Positions 23,256 through 30,769 are shown, counted from the first letter of the stretch. The stretch: 64,000 nucleotides of DNA from a virus (IMGVR_UViG_3300037258_001185:20252-84251); one strand, 5' to 3'. Numbers and translations are program-made. Notes: generated by a model from the sequence alone, not told the origin.

Positions 23256-23315
23256 ATAATAACACAACCCGCTAATCGATCAACATAAAAGCGCGTTATA
23301 CGCGCTTTTATGTTG
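23256..23315 (-). promoter_or_regulatory. Leftward promoter with palindromic operator (unit 3)
   Basis: Minus strand: -35 TTGATC (23283-23278), 16-bp spacer, -10 TATTAT (23261-23256), leader GTTGAGATTGCTTGC. The palindrome has perfect 14-bp arms, CAACATAAAAGCGC and GCGCTTTTATGTTG around GTTATAC (23281-23315), overlapping the -35. It also overlaps the 3' end of the gene at 23308. Confidence 0.85.
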
Positions 23316-23484
23316 GCAGCTCCTTCAATCGACGGACGATCGCTTGCGCTGCGTAAAGGCCGCAGCCATAGGCTTCGAGGTAGGAGATGATCGGGCCGGC
23401 TGCATAGCCGGCGGCGAACATGCGCGCGGCCGTGGCGCGGCACCAATCGTCGGCCGGCGCGGTCCAGGGGATTGTTCGGCTCAT
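23308..23484 (-). CDS. Small hypothetical protein
   Basis: 58 aa. WCRATAARMFAAGYAAGPII, then YLEAYGCGLYAAQAIVRRLK, make two helices. The start overlaps the upstream stop. Its last codons run into the operator palindrome of promoter unit 3. No family is recognised. Confidence 0.55.
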   Translation of the reverse strand: MSRTIPWTAPADDWCRATAARMFAAGYAAGPIISYLEAYGCGLYAAQAIVRRLKELPT

Positions 23485-23708
23485 CGATCCGCCCTCATCG
23501 CTACGCGGGTGACGTCGCCGCGGACACCGTCGTCGCGGCCATTGAGATAGGCATCGAGCCAATCTGCGCTGGCCGCCGGGTAGAGATCGCAAGCTTCGCG
23601 AGGGCTGACGAATTGCCGCGAAACATGACCGTCGAGCCAACCGCGCAGGCCAGGTTCGTCGCGGTGCGCGCGGCAGAACTTGGCCGCCGCCGAGATGGCG
23701 CCCTTCAT
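23481..23708 (-). CDS. Small hypothetical protein
   Basis: 75 aa. The sequence FCRAHRDEPGLRGWLDGHVS, then CDLYPAASADWLDAYLNGRD, is compact with aromatic positions. Overlaps of 4 nt on both sides. No family is recognised. Confidence 0.55.
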   Translation of the reverse strand: MKGAISAAAKFCRAHRDEPGLRGWLDGHVSRQFVSPREACDLYPAASADWLDAYLNGRDDGVRGDVTRVAMRADR

Positions 23709-23956
23709 TGCTCGCTGTCCTCGATCAGCGTGAGCAGGTCGGCGATCGCCTCCTCCTCGGTCGCACCGTAGCCGACCTGGCCGCGATTGCAGGAGTCCGG
23801 CGCGCCGTCATATCGGTCGTCATCGATCGCGGCATAGTCGAACGCGCGGGTCGGCAGGCAGCCGGCCTCGGTGGCCGAGACGCGGACATTGACGATCCTG
23901 GTTGATGCGTCGGGAAGTGCGCCGGTCGGGCCGGCCTGGACAGCGTAGATGGTCAT
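23705..23956 (-). CDS. Small hypothetical protein
   Basis: 83 aa from ATG 23956 (TTGGAGTCC upstream). TIYAVQAGPTGALPDASTRI, then VNVRVSATEAG, suggest beta-strands, and GYGATEEEAIADLLTLIEDS a C-terminal helix, a pattern seen in small alpha/beta phage proteins. No family is recognised. Confidence 0.6.
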   Translation of the reverse strand: MTIYAVQAGPTGALPDASTRIVNVRVSATEAGCLPTRAFDYAAIDDDRYDGAPDSCNRGQVGYGATEEEAIADLLTLIEDSEQ

Positions 23957-24117
23957 TTCGGACTCCAATCAGACGGGAAGACCTCGGCGGCTGCAGCCCA
24001 CGGGCTGACGCCCTCTAGCCGCAGCGCCTCGGCTGTCTTGCGGGTATTTGCGGTCATCCGCGCCGCCAGGGCCGCGCGGCAACGGTCGAGCGCCGCCCAC
24101 CATTCATCGTGTGCCAT
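23953..24117 (-). CDS. Tiny hypothetical protein
   Basis: 54 aa (AHDEWWAALDRCRAALAARM, then TANTRKTAEALRLEGV, ending EVFPSDWSPK). GAGGAG nine bases upstream and an ATGA junction with the downstream gene support it strongly. Function unknown. Confidence 0.65.
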   Translation of the reverse strand: MAHDEWWAALDRCRAALAARMTANTRKTAEALRLEGVSPWAAAAEVFPSDWSPK

Positions 24118-24129
24118 CGCCGTTGCTCC

Positions 24130-24552
24130 TCAGACCGCCATGAAGCGGATCTTGCGGCCCTGTGCGTCTTTCGCCGGCAGGTCGAGGTGCTTGGCGGCGA
24201 TTACCGTGATCCAGTAGAAGCCGCCGCGATCGGCGCGGACGATCCACTTCTGCTGCTCGGCGTAGCGGATGACGCCAGGGCTGACGAACTGCAGCAGGTC
24301 TTCGCGCTCGACGACGTGGGTGCGCAGCAGCGCGGTCCGCAGGTCGTCATTGGTCAACCGCTCGTGCGGCAGCGACCAGTCGCGGATCAGGTGGCCGTCG
24401 GCATCCTCGCTGTAGACCGGCTTGTCGGCGACGGCCCGCGCCATGGTCTTGGCGGCGCGGCTGGCCATCCCGCAGCGATCTTCGTAGGCGCGGCGCTTGT
24501 TCGCGACGGTCGGGAGCGACAGGGTCGAGCGAGTAGCGATTTTGCGGGGCAT
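24130..24552 (-). CDS. Hypothetical protein
   Basis: 140 aa. The N-terminus is basic (RKIATRSTLSLPTVANKRRA); a middle HLIRDWSLPHERLTNDDL and a C-terminal IRYAEQQKWIVRADRGGFYW resemble a winged-helix fold. ATG 24552 follows CACGGAG and lies about 40 nt from the -10 of promoter unit 4. No family is recognised. Confidence 0.6.
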   Translation of the reverse strand: MPRKIATRSTLSLPTVANKRRAYEDRCGMASRAAKTMARAVADKPVYSEDADGHLIRDWSLPHERLTNDDLRTALLRTHVVEREDLLQFVSPGVIRYAEQQKWIVRADRGGFYWITVIAAKHLDLPAKDAQGRKIRFMAV

Positions 24553-24592
24553 CGTCGTCTCCGTGGAAAAGCAAACAATCTCAACGCCGTGG

Positions 24593-24648
24593 ATAATAAC
24601 ATATCCGGCAAACTCGTCAACAAAAAGCGCGCTATGCGCGCCTTTTTA
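24593..24648 (-). promoter_or_regulatory. Leftward promoter with palindromic operator (unit 4)
   Basis: Minus strand: -35 TTGACG (24620-24615), 16-bp spacer, -10 TATTAT (24598-24593), leader GTTGAGATTGTTTGC. The operator AAAAAGCGCGC-TAT-GCGCGCCTTTTT (24622-24647) is palindromic with one extra C. It drives the 24.5-23.3 kb block. Confidence 0.85.
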
Positions 24649-24718
24649 TTAGGAAAAATGCGATGAATACGATGTCGCGGGCCGGTGACGGCCGCCTGAA
24701 ATCCGGGGAGAGACGCTG

Positions 24719-25165
24719 ATGGCCGCTAAGGGCACCTGCCCGGATTGCCGGGGCAGCGGGAGCCGCCCGCGGCCGCCTGGGCACGACGGCCGGTCGAATC
24801 CATTCCGGCAGCTATGCCAGCGCTGCCAGGGCGTTGGTATCGCGACCCTGACGGCGGATGAGCACGCTACCGATTTTCGCATGCGACAGACCGCCGGGAC
24901 GACGATGGCCTCGCGTCGCGCGACATCTTCCACCAGCAGCGGCGATCGCAGCTTCCGGTCCGGTATCGAGGTCGCGGGCGACATTCGTCGGCGGCGCGAT
25001 CAGATCAGAAATGAGGAAGGGCGCGGCGCTCCGTCTTGTGAACCAACGCCAGACCCGCCGGCGACAGGTTCTGTCACAGAGTCTGTCACAGCCCCAGCGA
25101 CAAGCCGCGGTGACCTCGGTTGTCCCTATGGCTGTGTCGACGACTGCGCCGGCCTGTGCATGTGA
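24719..25165 (+). CDS. DnaJ-like zinc-ribbon hypothetical protein
   Basis: 148 aa with GGGGAGAG upstream. CPDCRGSGSR and CQRCQGVGIATL (residues about 7-42) form a zinc hairpin like the DnaJ cysteine-rich repeat. The rest is low-complexity, Ser/Arg/Pro-rich, ending in CPYGCVDDCAGLCM. Only the zinc hairpin is convincing. The 166-nt gap upstream holds leftward promoter unit 4 and an 18-codon open frame at 24662 with no other support. Confidence 0.5.
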   Translation: MAAKGTCPDCRGSGSRPRPPGHDGRSNPFRQLCQRCQGVGIATLTADEHATDFRMRQTAGTTMASRRATSSTSSGDRSFRSGIEVAGDIRRRRDQIRNEEGRGAPSCEPTPDPPATGSVTESVTAPATSRGDLGCPYGCVDDCAGLCM

Positions 25166-25176
25166 GGAGAATGCCA

Positions 25177-25344
25177 ATGGCCATGACAAAGCGCCGGTGG
25201 CATCCCCGGCGCCCGACGGAGTTGCTCGAGATCGAGGACGCCGACGAGCTGCCGGACGGCTCTGGCGTCGACGATCGCTCGACCTTCAACCTTGGCGACG
25301 GCACCCGCTGGATCGAGCCGCATTACGAGGAGGACGTCCAATGA
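25177..25344 (+). CDS. Small hypothetical protein
   Basis: 55 aa from ATG 25177, preferred over ATG 25171 because the GAGGAG then sits at normal distance. Basic N-terminus (KRRWHPRRPTELLEIEDADE), acidic middle. The stop overlaps the next ATG. No family is recognised. Confidence 0.55.
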   Translation: MAMTKRRWHPRRPTELLEIEDADELPDGSGVDDRSTFNLGDGTRWIEPHYEEDVQ

Positions 25345-25541
25345 AGGCGGCTCGAATTCGGGCGATCATCACGGTGAATGATCAGTGGGGGCGGCCGCAC
25401 ACCGCAGGCGGCGAGGTCGTCATCGAGCAGGACAAGTCGCCGACGTTCATCGGGCTGCTCGACGCCAGCGGCCAGCCGCTCTACCGCTTCCCCCAACAGA
25501 ACCGGATCGGCTTCGATCTGGGATGGGACGACGACGGATGA
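25341..25541 (+). CDS. Small hypothetical protein
   Basis: 66 aa. KAARIRAIITVNDQWGRPHT, then GGEVVIEQDKSPTFIGLLDA and GQPLYRFPQQNRIGFDLGW, have a strong alternating beta pattern, so a small beta-barrel is likely. No family is recognised. Confidence 0.55.
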   Translation: MKAARIRAIITVNDQWGRPHTAGGEVVIEQDKSPTFIGLLDASGQPLYRFPQQNRIGFDLGWDDDG

Positions 25542-25554
25542 CGCGCGCCGCCGC

Positions 25555-25788
25555 TCATCGCAGCTTTGCGACCGAAAACTTCCATCCAAGCATCCGCAGC
25601 TCGTGCCTTTTCTGTACGGCTTTGCGGCACCAATGGTCGTCTGGAATGACACAATGTTCCATCGCAAGATGGTAGATCAGAATCAGTCTTTCGACGTGCG
25701 TCGGGCGCACTGGATGCGCCACAACGGCCGCGATCACCAGCGCCAAAGCCAGGGTCGGTAGGATCATGCTGCGCCAGACGCCCGCCAT
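25555..25788 (-). CDS. Possible exported small protein
   Basis: 77 aa. A hydrophobic N-terminal span (MILPTLALALVIAAVVAHPV) looks like a signal anchor and is followed by HVERLILIYHLAMEHCVIP and a basic tail. GAAGG lies nine bases upstream of the ATG at 25788. The region 25550-25860 is visibly less GC-rich than its surroundings. Forward-strand readings of the same DNA are less protein-like, but none is certain. Confidence 0.4.
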   Translation of the reverse strand: MAGVWRSMILPTLALALVIAAVVAHPVRPTHVERLILIYHLAMEHCVIPDDHWCRKAVQKRHELRMLGWKFSVAKLR

Positions 25789-25885
25789 CCCTTGCCGCCT
25801 TCGATCGTAAACGTCGCGCCATCATGCCTCCAGGCACAAGGCGCTGCAAGGTCGGGCGAGCAAACCCAGAAGTGGAAAGGGTAGA

Positions 25886-26485
25886 ATGAACATCCCAGAC
25901 AGGATCGTTCAGCGGCCGACGGCGGCGCTGATTCCCTACGCCCGCAACAGCCGGACCCACAGCGAGCGCCAGGTCGCGCAGATCGCCGCCAGCATCCGGG
26001 AGTTCGGCTTTACCAACCCCGTGCTGATCGACGCCGAGGACGGCATCATCGCCGGGCACGGCCGCGTCCTGGCGGCGCACACGCTCGGCGTGATCGAGGT
26101 GCCGTGCATCGTGCTGGCGCACCTGACTGAGCTGCAAAAGCGCGCCTATGTGATCGCCGACAACCGCCTCGCCGAGAGCGCCGGCTGGGATGACGCGGCG
26201 CTGTCGGCGGAACTGGCGCGACTTGAGGAAGACGGCTTCAACCTCGGCCTGACCGGCTTCGATCCGATCGAGCTACGCGGCCTGATGGGCAGCAAGGATC
26301 TGCTCGACCCAACCGACGGCCGGGCCGAACACGGCGCCACCTTGCCGCGGCTGTTCATCGACGACCGCGCCGTCCTGATAACCTCGGAGGAACGCGACAT
26401 GCTGCAGGATGCCTACGACCGGCACATGGAGACCTACGGCGTCACCGACGGCTTTGTCGCGACGCTGCTGAGCAGCGGCCGATGA
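25886..26485 (+). CDS. ParB-like nuclease domain protein (paralogue B)
   Basis: 199 aa. TAALIPYARNSRTHSERQVA, then IREFGFTNPVLIDAEDGIIA, GHGRVLAAHTLGVIEVPCIV and LQKRAYVIADNRLAESAGW are almost superimposable on paralogue A at 22320, so the pair arose by duplication within the phage lineage. The C-terminal 60 residues (LFIDDRAVLITSEERDML) differ in detail but end alike (YGVTDGFVA versus APYGFVREG). Confidence 0.8.
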   Translation: MNIPDRIVQRPTAALIPYARNSRTHSERQVAQIAASIREFGFTNPVLIDAEDGIIAGHGRVLAAHTLGVIEVPCIVLAHLTELQKRAYVIADNRLAESAGWDDAALSAELARLEEDGFNLGLTGFDPIELRGLMGSKDLLDPTDGRAEHGATLPRLFIDDRAVLITSEERDMLQDAYDRHMETYGVTDGFVATLLSSGR

Positions 26486-26661
26486 CCGCCGACTATCGCG
26501 GCCTGTCATACGAGCAGGCGTCTCGCGAAGGGCTGAGGCTGGTCCGACAGGCGGCCGAGACTGGCGCTTGGCACAAGATCCTCGAACCGCTCACCGCGCT
26601 GCGCGAAATCATGGCGCTCATGGTGCGTCGGCCGCCGTCACAGGAAGACGACGGCGCTTGA
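26482..26661 (+). CDS. Small hypothetical protein
   Basis: 59 aa, ATGA overlap with the ParB-like gene. YRGLSYEQASREGLRLVRQA, then AWHKILEPLTALREIMALM, make two or three amphipathic helices. The compact overlap and helical patterning make it convincing despite its length. No family is recognised. Confidence 0.6.
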   Translation: MTADYRGLSYEQASREGLRLVRQAAETGAWHKILEPLTALREIMALMVRRPPSQEDDGA

Positions 26662-26692
26662 TGAGTTGCCCACATACCTGGCGAGGGTCGCG

Positions 26693-28105
26693 ATGATCTT
26701 CCACCTCAACTACCCGCTCGAAGGCCTGCGCGGCGCCGACTACAACCCGCGCCACATCGGCGAGACCGAGCTCGCCCGGCTGCGTCATTCGCTCGAACGC
26801 CTCAGCGTCTGCAAGCCGATCATCGTGCACGGCAAGACGATCGTCGCCGGCCACCAGCGCACGCGGTCGTTGCGGGCGCTCGGCCGGACGCACGCGCCGG
26901 CGATCGTCTTGGAGACGATCACGGCGACCGACGAAATCCGCTTCAACCAGCTCCACAACGGCACCGATTTTGACGCCGGTGACGAGAACTGCACGGTCGG
27001 GCCGGCTGGCTGCGAGCCGCTCCATTTCGAGGATGTGGCCTATCGCGCCATCCAGGGCAACCTGCGCGGCCGGCTCGCGCCGGTACGGGGCGAAATCTGC
27101 CGCCTCGTCGAGCGCTACGGCAATTGGGGTGCCGCGACCGCGACGATGTCCGGCAAGGTCATCCATGCCGCGCAGTTCGCGCTGGCCTGCCGCCTGACCG
27201 GGCGGCCGTGCCGGGTCTACCGGATCCCCGACGAGATGGAGGAGGAGGCGGCAGCGCTGCTCGGCGCGAGCTACGGCAAGTTCTCCTACGAGCACCTGCC
27301 GCGCGCGACCTACATCCAGACCCGCGCCCAGATGTTCCGGCTACGGGAGAACGGGTCGCCGAAGCTCAACCTGTCGGCGCTCTACGAGACGCGCGTCAAG
27401 CCGGAATTGGCGCCCTCTGAGCGCATTCTCGATTTCGGCTGCGGCGAGGGCGATTACGTGCAGGCGCTATGCGCACGCGGCCACCCGATATTCGGGATCG
27501 AGTTCTTTTTCCGCGATGGCCAGAGCATCGACGCGACAACGGTGCATCGGATGATCGACGCCGCGACGGCCGACATGGAACGCAACGGCCTGTTCGATGT
27601 CGTCCTGGCCGACAGCGTGATGAACAGCATCGACTCGAAGCTGGCCGAGGCGGATGTCCTGACCTGCCTCAACGCGTTCTGCCGGCCGGGCGGCCGCATC
27701 TACTTCTCGGGCCGGCCGATGTATCGCGTCGAGAAGTCGCTGCGGGCGACCTTGCGGGCCGATCAGCGGCGCGGCATCGAGTTCCTCGACGCCGACGGTT
27801 TCACCGGCCTCTACCGGGAAGGCAACTGGTTCTACCAGAAATTCCACTCCGACGAGGAGGCGCGCGCGCTTGGTGCCCGCTTCGTCGGCGAGCGGGCGAG
27901 CTTCAGCGGGGGCAAAAACTCCTGGCAGGTCGGCGGCGTCAAGACCATCGAGTTGCCGGCAGAGGAATGCCGCGCGTCGATCGCCCGCGAGTTCGACCTT
28001 ATCTGGCCGGCAGGACGCCGCGTTGGCCGAGCGGATCAAATGCTCGCCGCATGGGATCGAGCCCGTAATATGCCACTCCGAACCGCCAATTCCGACAGGT
28101 CGTGA
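26693..28105 (+). CDS. ParB-like domain fused to SAM-dependent methyltransferase
   Basis: 470 aa from ATG 26693 (GCGAGGG upstream). Residues about 1-90 are a ParB-like domain (LARLRHSLERLSVCKPIIVH, then GKTIVAGHQRTRSLRALG). A helical linker follows. Residues about 240-400 are a class I methyltransferase: motif I is ILDFGCGEGDYVQAL, then FGIEFFF, DVVLADSVMNSIDS and LTCLNAFCRPGGRIYFSGR. The substrate is unknown; the ParB part may confer DNA or nucleotide binding. Its 3' end overlaps the opposing gene by 107 nt. Confidence 0.75.
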   Translation: MIFHLNYPLEGLRGADYNPRHIGETELARLRHSLERLSVCKPIIVHGKTIVAGHQRTRSLRALGRTHAPAIVLETITATDEIRFNQLHNGTDFDAGDENCTVGPAGCEPLHFEDVAYRAIQGNLRGRLAPVRGEICRLVERYGNWGAATATMSGKVIHAAQFALACRLTGRPCRVYRIPDEMEEEAAALLGASYGKFSYEHLPRATYIQTRAQMFRLRENGSPKLNLSALYETRVKPELAPSERILDFGCGEGDYVQALCARGHPIFGIEFFFRDGQSIDATTVHRMIDAATADMERNGLFDVVLADSVMNSIDSKLAEADVLTCLNAFCRPGGRIYFSGRPMYRVEKSLRATLRADQRRGIEFLDADGFTGLYREGNWFYQKFHSDEEARALGARFVGERASFSGGKNSWQVGGVKTIELPAEECRASIAREFDLIWPAGRRVGRADQMLAAWDRARNMPLRTANSDRS

Positions 28106-28556
28106 ATTCCTTGCCGCGGCTGTCGTAGCCGAGCGGCAGGTCGGGGATCTCGACGCGCCGCGCACCGGCGATGCGAAACACGGTCCCGGTGGAGGCGCGG
28201 ACCTCGGCGACGCTGTGCGGGTCGGGGATCGCGACCAGGTGCAGGTTCTTCGACCAATCCCATGACTGATGCACGCCGCACAGGTAGATCGCGTCATAGG
28301 CGAGGCTGGATCGTCCCCACGGCCGGCTGGTGCCCGGGGCGCCGGGCGCAAGGCCCATCGGGGTGCCGGGAACGAGCTTTTTGGCGAGTGACGGCAGCGT
28401 CCAGCCGATGATGCAGGTCTGGCAATGACAGTGCGGATCGAAGCCATTTGCGAATTTGACCCATAGGGTTCGCCAGCCGGCGAGCGGGCCATCGGCGGTC
28501 AGGGTCGGGGTCGGGGTCGGTTCCGCGGGAGACGGAGCGGACGGCTCTTGCGACAT
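27999..28556 (-). CDS. Hypothetical protein, convergent with the ParB-methyltransferase
   Basis: 185 aa from ATG 28556 (TGAGG upstream). A Pro/Thr-rich N-terminus leads into VKFANGFDPHCHCQTCIIGW, with Cys/His suited to metal binding, then AYDAIYLCGVHQSWDWSKNL and RRVEIPDLPLGYDSRGKEF. It reads as a real folded protein. Its last 107 nt overlap the opposite-strand gene, an unusual tail-to-tail overlap. No family is recognised. Confidence 0.6.
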   Translation of the reverse strand: MSQEPSAPSPAEPTPTPTLTADGPLAGWRTLWVKFANGFDPHCHCQTCIIGWTLPSLAKKLVPGTPMGLAPGAPGTSRPWGRSSLAYDAIYLCGVHQSWDWSKNLHLVAIPDPHSVAEVRASTGTVFRIAGARRVEIPDLPLGYDSRGKEFTTCRNWRFGVAYYGLDPMRRAFDPLGQRGVLPAR

Positions 28557-28664
28557 GATCATCCTCAGAGGGGACATTAGCCGCACAACATATCACAGTC
28601 AGTGGCAAGATGCCACAATCATCGCGCTCGATTCGTGGAGCCCATCAAGTGACCCCCTCTCATA

Positions 28665-28690
28665 GAGGCGCGCAACACGCGCTTTTCTGC
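28665..28690. promoter_or_regulatory. Degenerate operator-like palindrome
   Basis: GAGGCGCG-CAACA-CGCGCTTTT resembles the AAAGCGC-N7-GCGCTTT sites of the leftward promoters, but is not placed next to a matching -35/-10. It lies between the divergent gene at 28556 and the terminase block. The remaining DNA here (28557-28873) holds the 16-bp motif and a hairpin cluster, and no gene. Confidence 0.4.
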
Positions 28691-28736
28691 GGATCAGGTG
28701 ATTGGGCTGGCGTTTTTTGGTCAATTGGTTTACTGA

Positions 28737-28752
28737 GAAAATTCTCAATCGA
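28737..28752 (+). promoter_or_regulatory. 16-bp motif shared with 18750-18765
   Basis: GAAAATTCTCAATCGA is identical to 18750-18765. Here it sits in GAGAA-AA-TTCTC, a short inverted repeat, 122 nt before the small-terminase ATG. It could be a late-promoter element or operator. Confidence 0.45.
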
Positions 28753-28812
28753 TCAGTCCGCCTAGAGATTGGGCTGCCGGGAGCCCGGACGGTCGAGCTC
28801 TGATTGATCCCG

Positions 28813-28861
28813 CCGGCGGCATGAGCCGCTGGCCTGCCGCCGGTCCCGGCCGGCGGTTTTT
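28813..28861 (+). terminator. Terminator with competing antiterminator pairing before the terminase genes
   Basis: CCGCCGG (28837-28843) pairs with CCGGCGG (28850-28856) across a 6-nt loop, followed by TTTTT: a rho-independent terminator. An upstream CCGGCGGC (28813-28820) pairs perfectly with GCCGCCGG (28836-28843), so the two hairpins exclude each other, as in an attenuator. The terminase block starts 13 nt downstream. Confidence 0.6.
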
Positions 28862-28873
28862 CTGTTCAGGCCG

Positions 28874-29341
28874 ATGACCAAGAGACACGTACCGAGCGAC
28901 CGGACGCGGGCGACGGTCGAGGCGCTTGCCGCCTACGGCATCCCCGAGGAACACATCGCGGCTGACATCGGCGTCTCGCCGCCGACGCTGCGCAAGCACT
29001 ACCGCGCCGAACTCGATACCGCCGCGACCCGCGCCAACGCCAAGGTCGGCGAGTTTCTGTTCTCGATGGCCACCGGCCGCAACGGGCCGCTTGCTCGCGA
29101 CAAGGATGGCTCGGTCATCCGCGACGCCAACGGCGTTCCAATCCGGGAGGCCGATTACCGCGCCTCGACGACAGCAGCGATCTTCTGGGCGAAGACTCGG
29201 ATGCTTTGGCGCGAGGTCTCCGGTGTAAATCTGAGTGTCGAAGATGATTCGTCCGGCGCGCGAGAACTGCTCACTCGCGCAATCGATCGCCTCGCTCCCG
29301 CCGGAGGAGAGGAGACGGCTACTACGGCGCCTGAAGCCTGA
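28874..29341 (+). CDS. Terminase small subunit-like protein
   Basis: 155 aa. VEALAAYGIPEEHIAADIGV followed by SPPTLRKHYRAELD is an HTH typical of small terminases (residues about 16-50), which recognise phage DNA for packaging. The middle contains DGSVIRDANGVPIREADYRA. It ends 106 nt into the large terminase gene. Adjacent TerL and portal genes support the role. Confidence 0.75.
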   Translation: MTKRHVPSDRTRATVEALAAYGIPEEHIAADIGVSPPTLRKHYRAELDTAATRANAKVGEFLFSMATGRNGPLARDKDGSVIRDANGVPIREADYRASTTAAIFWAKTRMLWREVSGVNLSVEDDSSGARELLTRAIDRLAPAGGEETATTAPEA

Positions 29342-30671
29342 AGCCGTCAAGGAACTGCTCTACGATTGGAAGTTCTGGGCGCGGCCCAACCAGCTCGCGC
29401 CGCCGGGCGACTGGAGAACCTGGCTGGTGCTCGCGGGGCGCGGCTTCGGCAAGACCCGCACAGGCGCCGAGTTGGTCCGCGATCGCGTGGCGGCCGGCTA
29501 TAAGCGCATCGCGCTCGTCGGCGCGACGGCGGCCGACACCCGCGACGTCATGGTCGAGGGCGAGAGCGGTATCCTGGCGATTTCTCCGGCCAACAACCGG
29601 CCGCGCTACGTTTCAACGGTACGGCGCCTGATGTGGCCCAACGGGGCAATCGCCACAACCTATTCGGCAGAAGAGCCGGAGCGCCTTCGCGGTCCGCAGC
29701 ACGATTTCGCCTGGTGCGACGAGATTGCCGCGTGGCGATATCCGGAAGCGTGGGACATGCTGATGTTCGGGCTGCGCCTCGGGCGCGACCCGCGGTCCGT
29801 CGTGACGACAACGCCGAAGCCGATCAAGCTGGTGCGGGATCTGCTGGCCGACCCGACGACAAAAATCACTCGCGGTTCGACCTACGACAACCGCGGCAAC
29901 CTGGCGCCGGCGTTCTTCACCCAGATCATCCGCAAATACGAAGGCACGCGCCTCGGGCGACAGGAAATCGAGGCCGAGTTGCTCGCCGACACGCCGGGCG
30001 CGCTGTGGACCATGAAGCGGATCGATGAGTTGCGCGTCAATCGTGGCGCCTATCCCGAGCTCACGCGGATCGTCGTCGCGATCGACCCGGCCGTTTCAAC
30101 CGGCGAGGATTCGGACGAAACGGGCATCGTGGTGGCCGGCAAGAGCGCCGCCGGCCACGGCTATGTGCTGCATGACGGCTCCGGTCGGATGATGCCGACC
30201 GAGTGGGCGCGCGCGGCAATCAAGGCCTATCGGGACCATCACGCCGACCGTGTTGTCGCGGAGGTCAATCAAGGCGGCGATATGGTCGAGACGACCGTGC
30301 GCATGGTCGACCCCAATGTTTCCTATACCGCCGTCCACGCCAGCCGGGGAAAGGTCGTCCGGGCCGAGCCGGTCGCGGCGCTCTACGAGCAGGGCAGAAT
30401 CCATCACGTCGGCGCGTTCCCGCAACTCGAAGATCAGATGTGCGCGTTCACCAGCGATTTCGACAGGAAATCGTCGGGGTCGCCGGATCGCGTTGACGCG
30501 CTGGTCTGGGCATTCACCGAATTGCTGGTCGACCAGGCGGCGGGCGCTGGCGTCGCTGGCTTTACCCGCCGCCTTGCCGACGAGACCCGGGCTGCCGCCC
30601 AGAAACCGCTAGCGACAAAGGTTATTCCGGCCCGCGGCTCGAAGGAATGGCAAGAGCTGTACGGGGAGTGA
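29235..30671 (+). CDS. Terminase large subunit
   Basis: 478 aa from GTG 29235; ATG 29244 is an alternative start. The ATPase has Walker A GRGFGKT (residues about 67-73), Walker B with FAWCDE (about 157-162) and a coupling motif near TTTPKP. The nuclease domain starts at VAIDPAVSTGEDSDETG (about 282) with later acidic residues in EVNQGGD and SPDRVDALVW. This is the DNA-packaging motor of an HK97/GTA-like phage. It overlaps the small subunit by 106 nt. Confidence 0.95.
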   Translation: MSKMIRPARENCSLAQSIASLPPEERRRLLRRLKPEAVKELLYDWKFWARPNQLAPPGDWRTWLVLAGRGFGKTRTGAELVRDRVAAGYKRIALVGATAADTRDVMVEGESGILAISPANNRPRYVSTVRRLMWPNGAIATTYSAEEPERLRGPQHDFAWCDEIAAWRYPEAWDMLMFGLRLGRDPRSVVTTTPKPIKLVRDLLADPTTKITRGSTYDNRGNLAPAFFTQIIRKYEGTRLGRQEIEAELLADTPGALWTMKRIDELRVNRGAYPELTRIVVAIDPAVSTGEDSDETGIVVAGKSAAGHGYVLHDGSGRMMPTEWARAAIKAYRDHHADRVVAEVNQGGDMVETTVRMVDPNVSYTAVHASRGKVVRAEPVAALYEQGRIHHVGAFPQLEDQMCAFTSDFDRKSSGSPDRVDALVWAFTELLVDQAAGAGVAGFTRRLADETRAAAQKPLATKVIPARGSKEWQELYGE

Positions 30672-30769
30672 TGTACCGCCGCTCTCGCCGGCATATCCGG
30701 CGATCGGCATATGGCAGGGCGGACGCGCCCCGCCACCCATGACCGGAAGCTGACAGGGAGCGGCCCACA

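Noticed and set aside
19827-26485. ParABS partition system
   Set aside because: No ParA-like ATPase and no cluster of parS-like sites accompany the ParB-like proteins.
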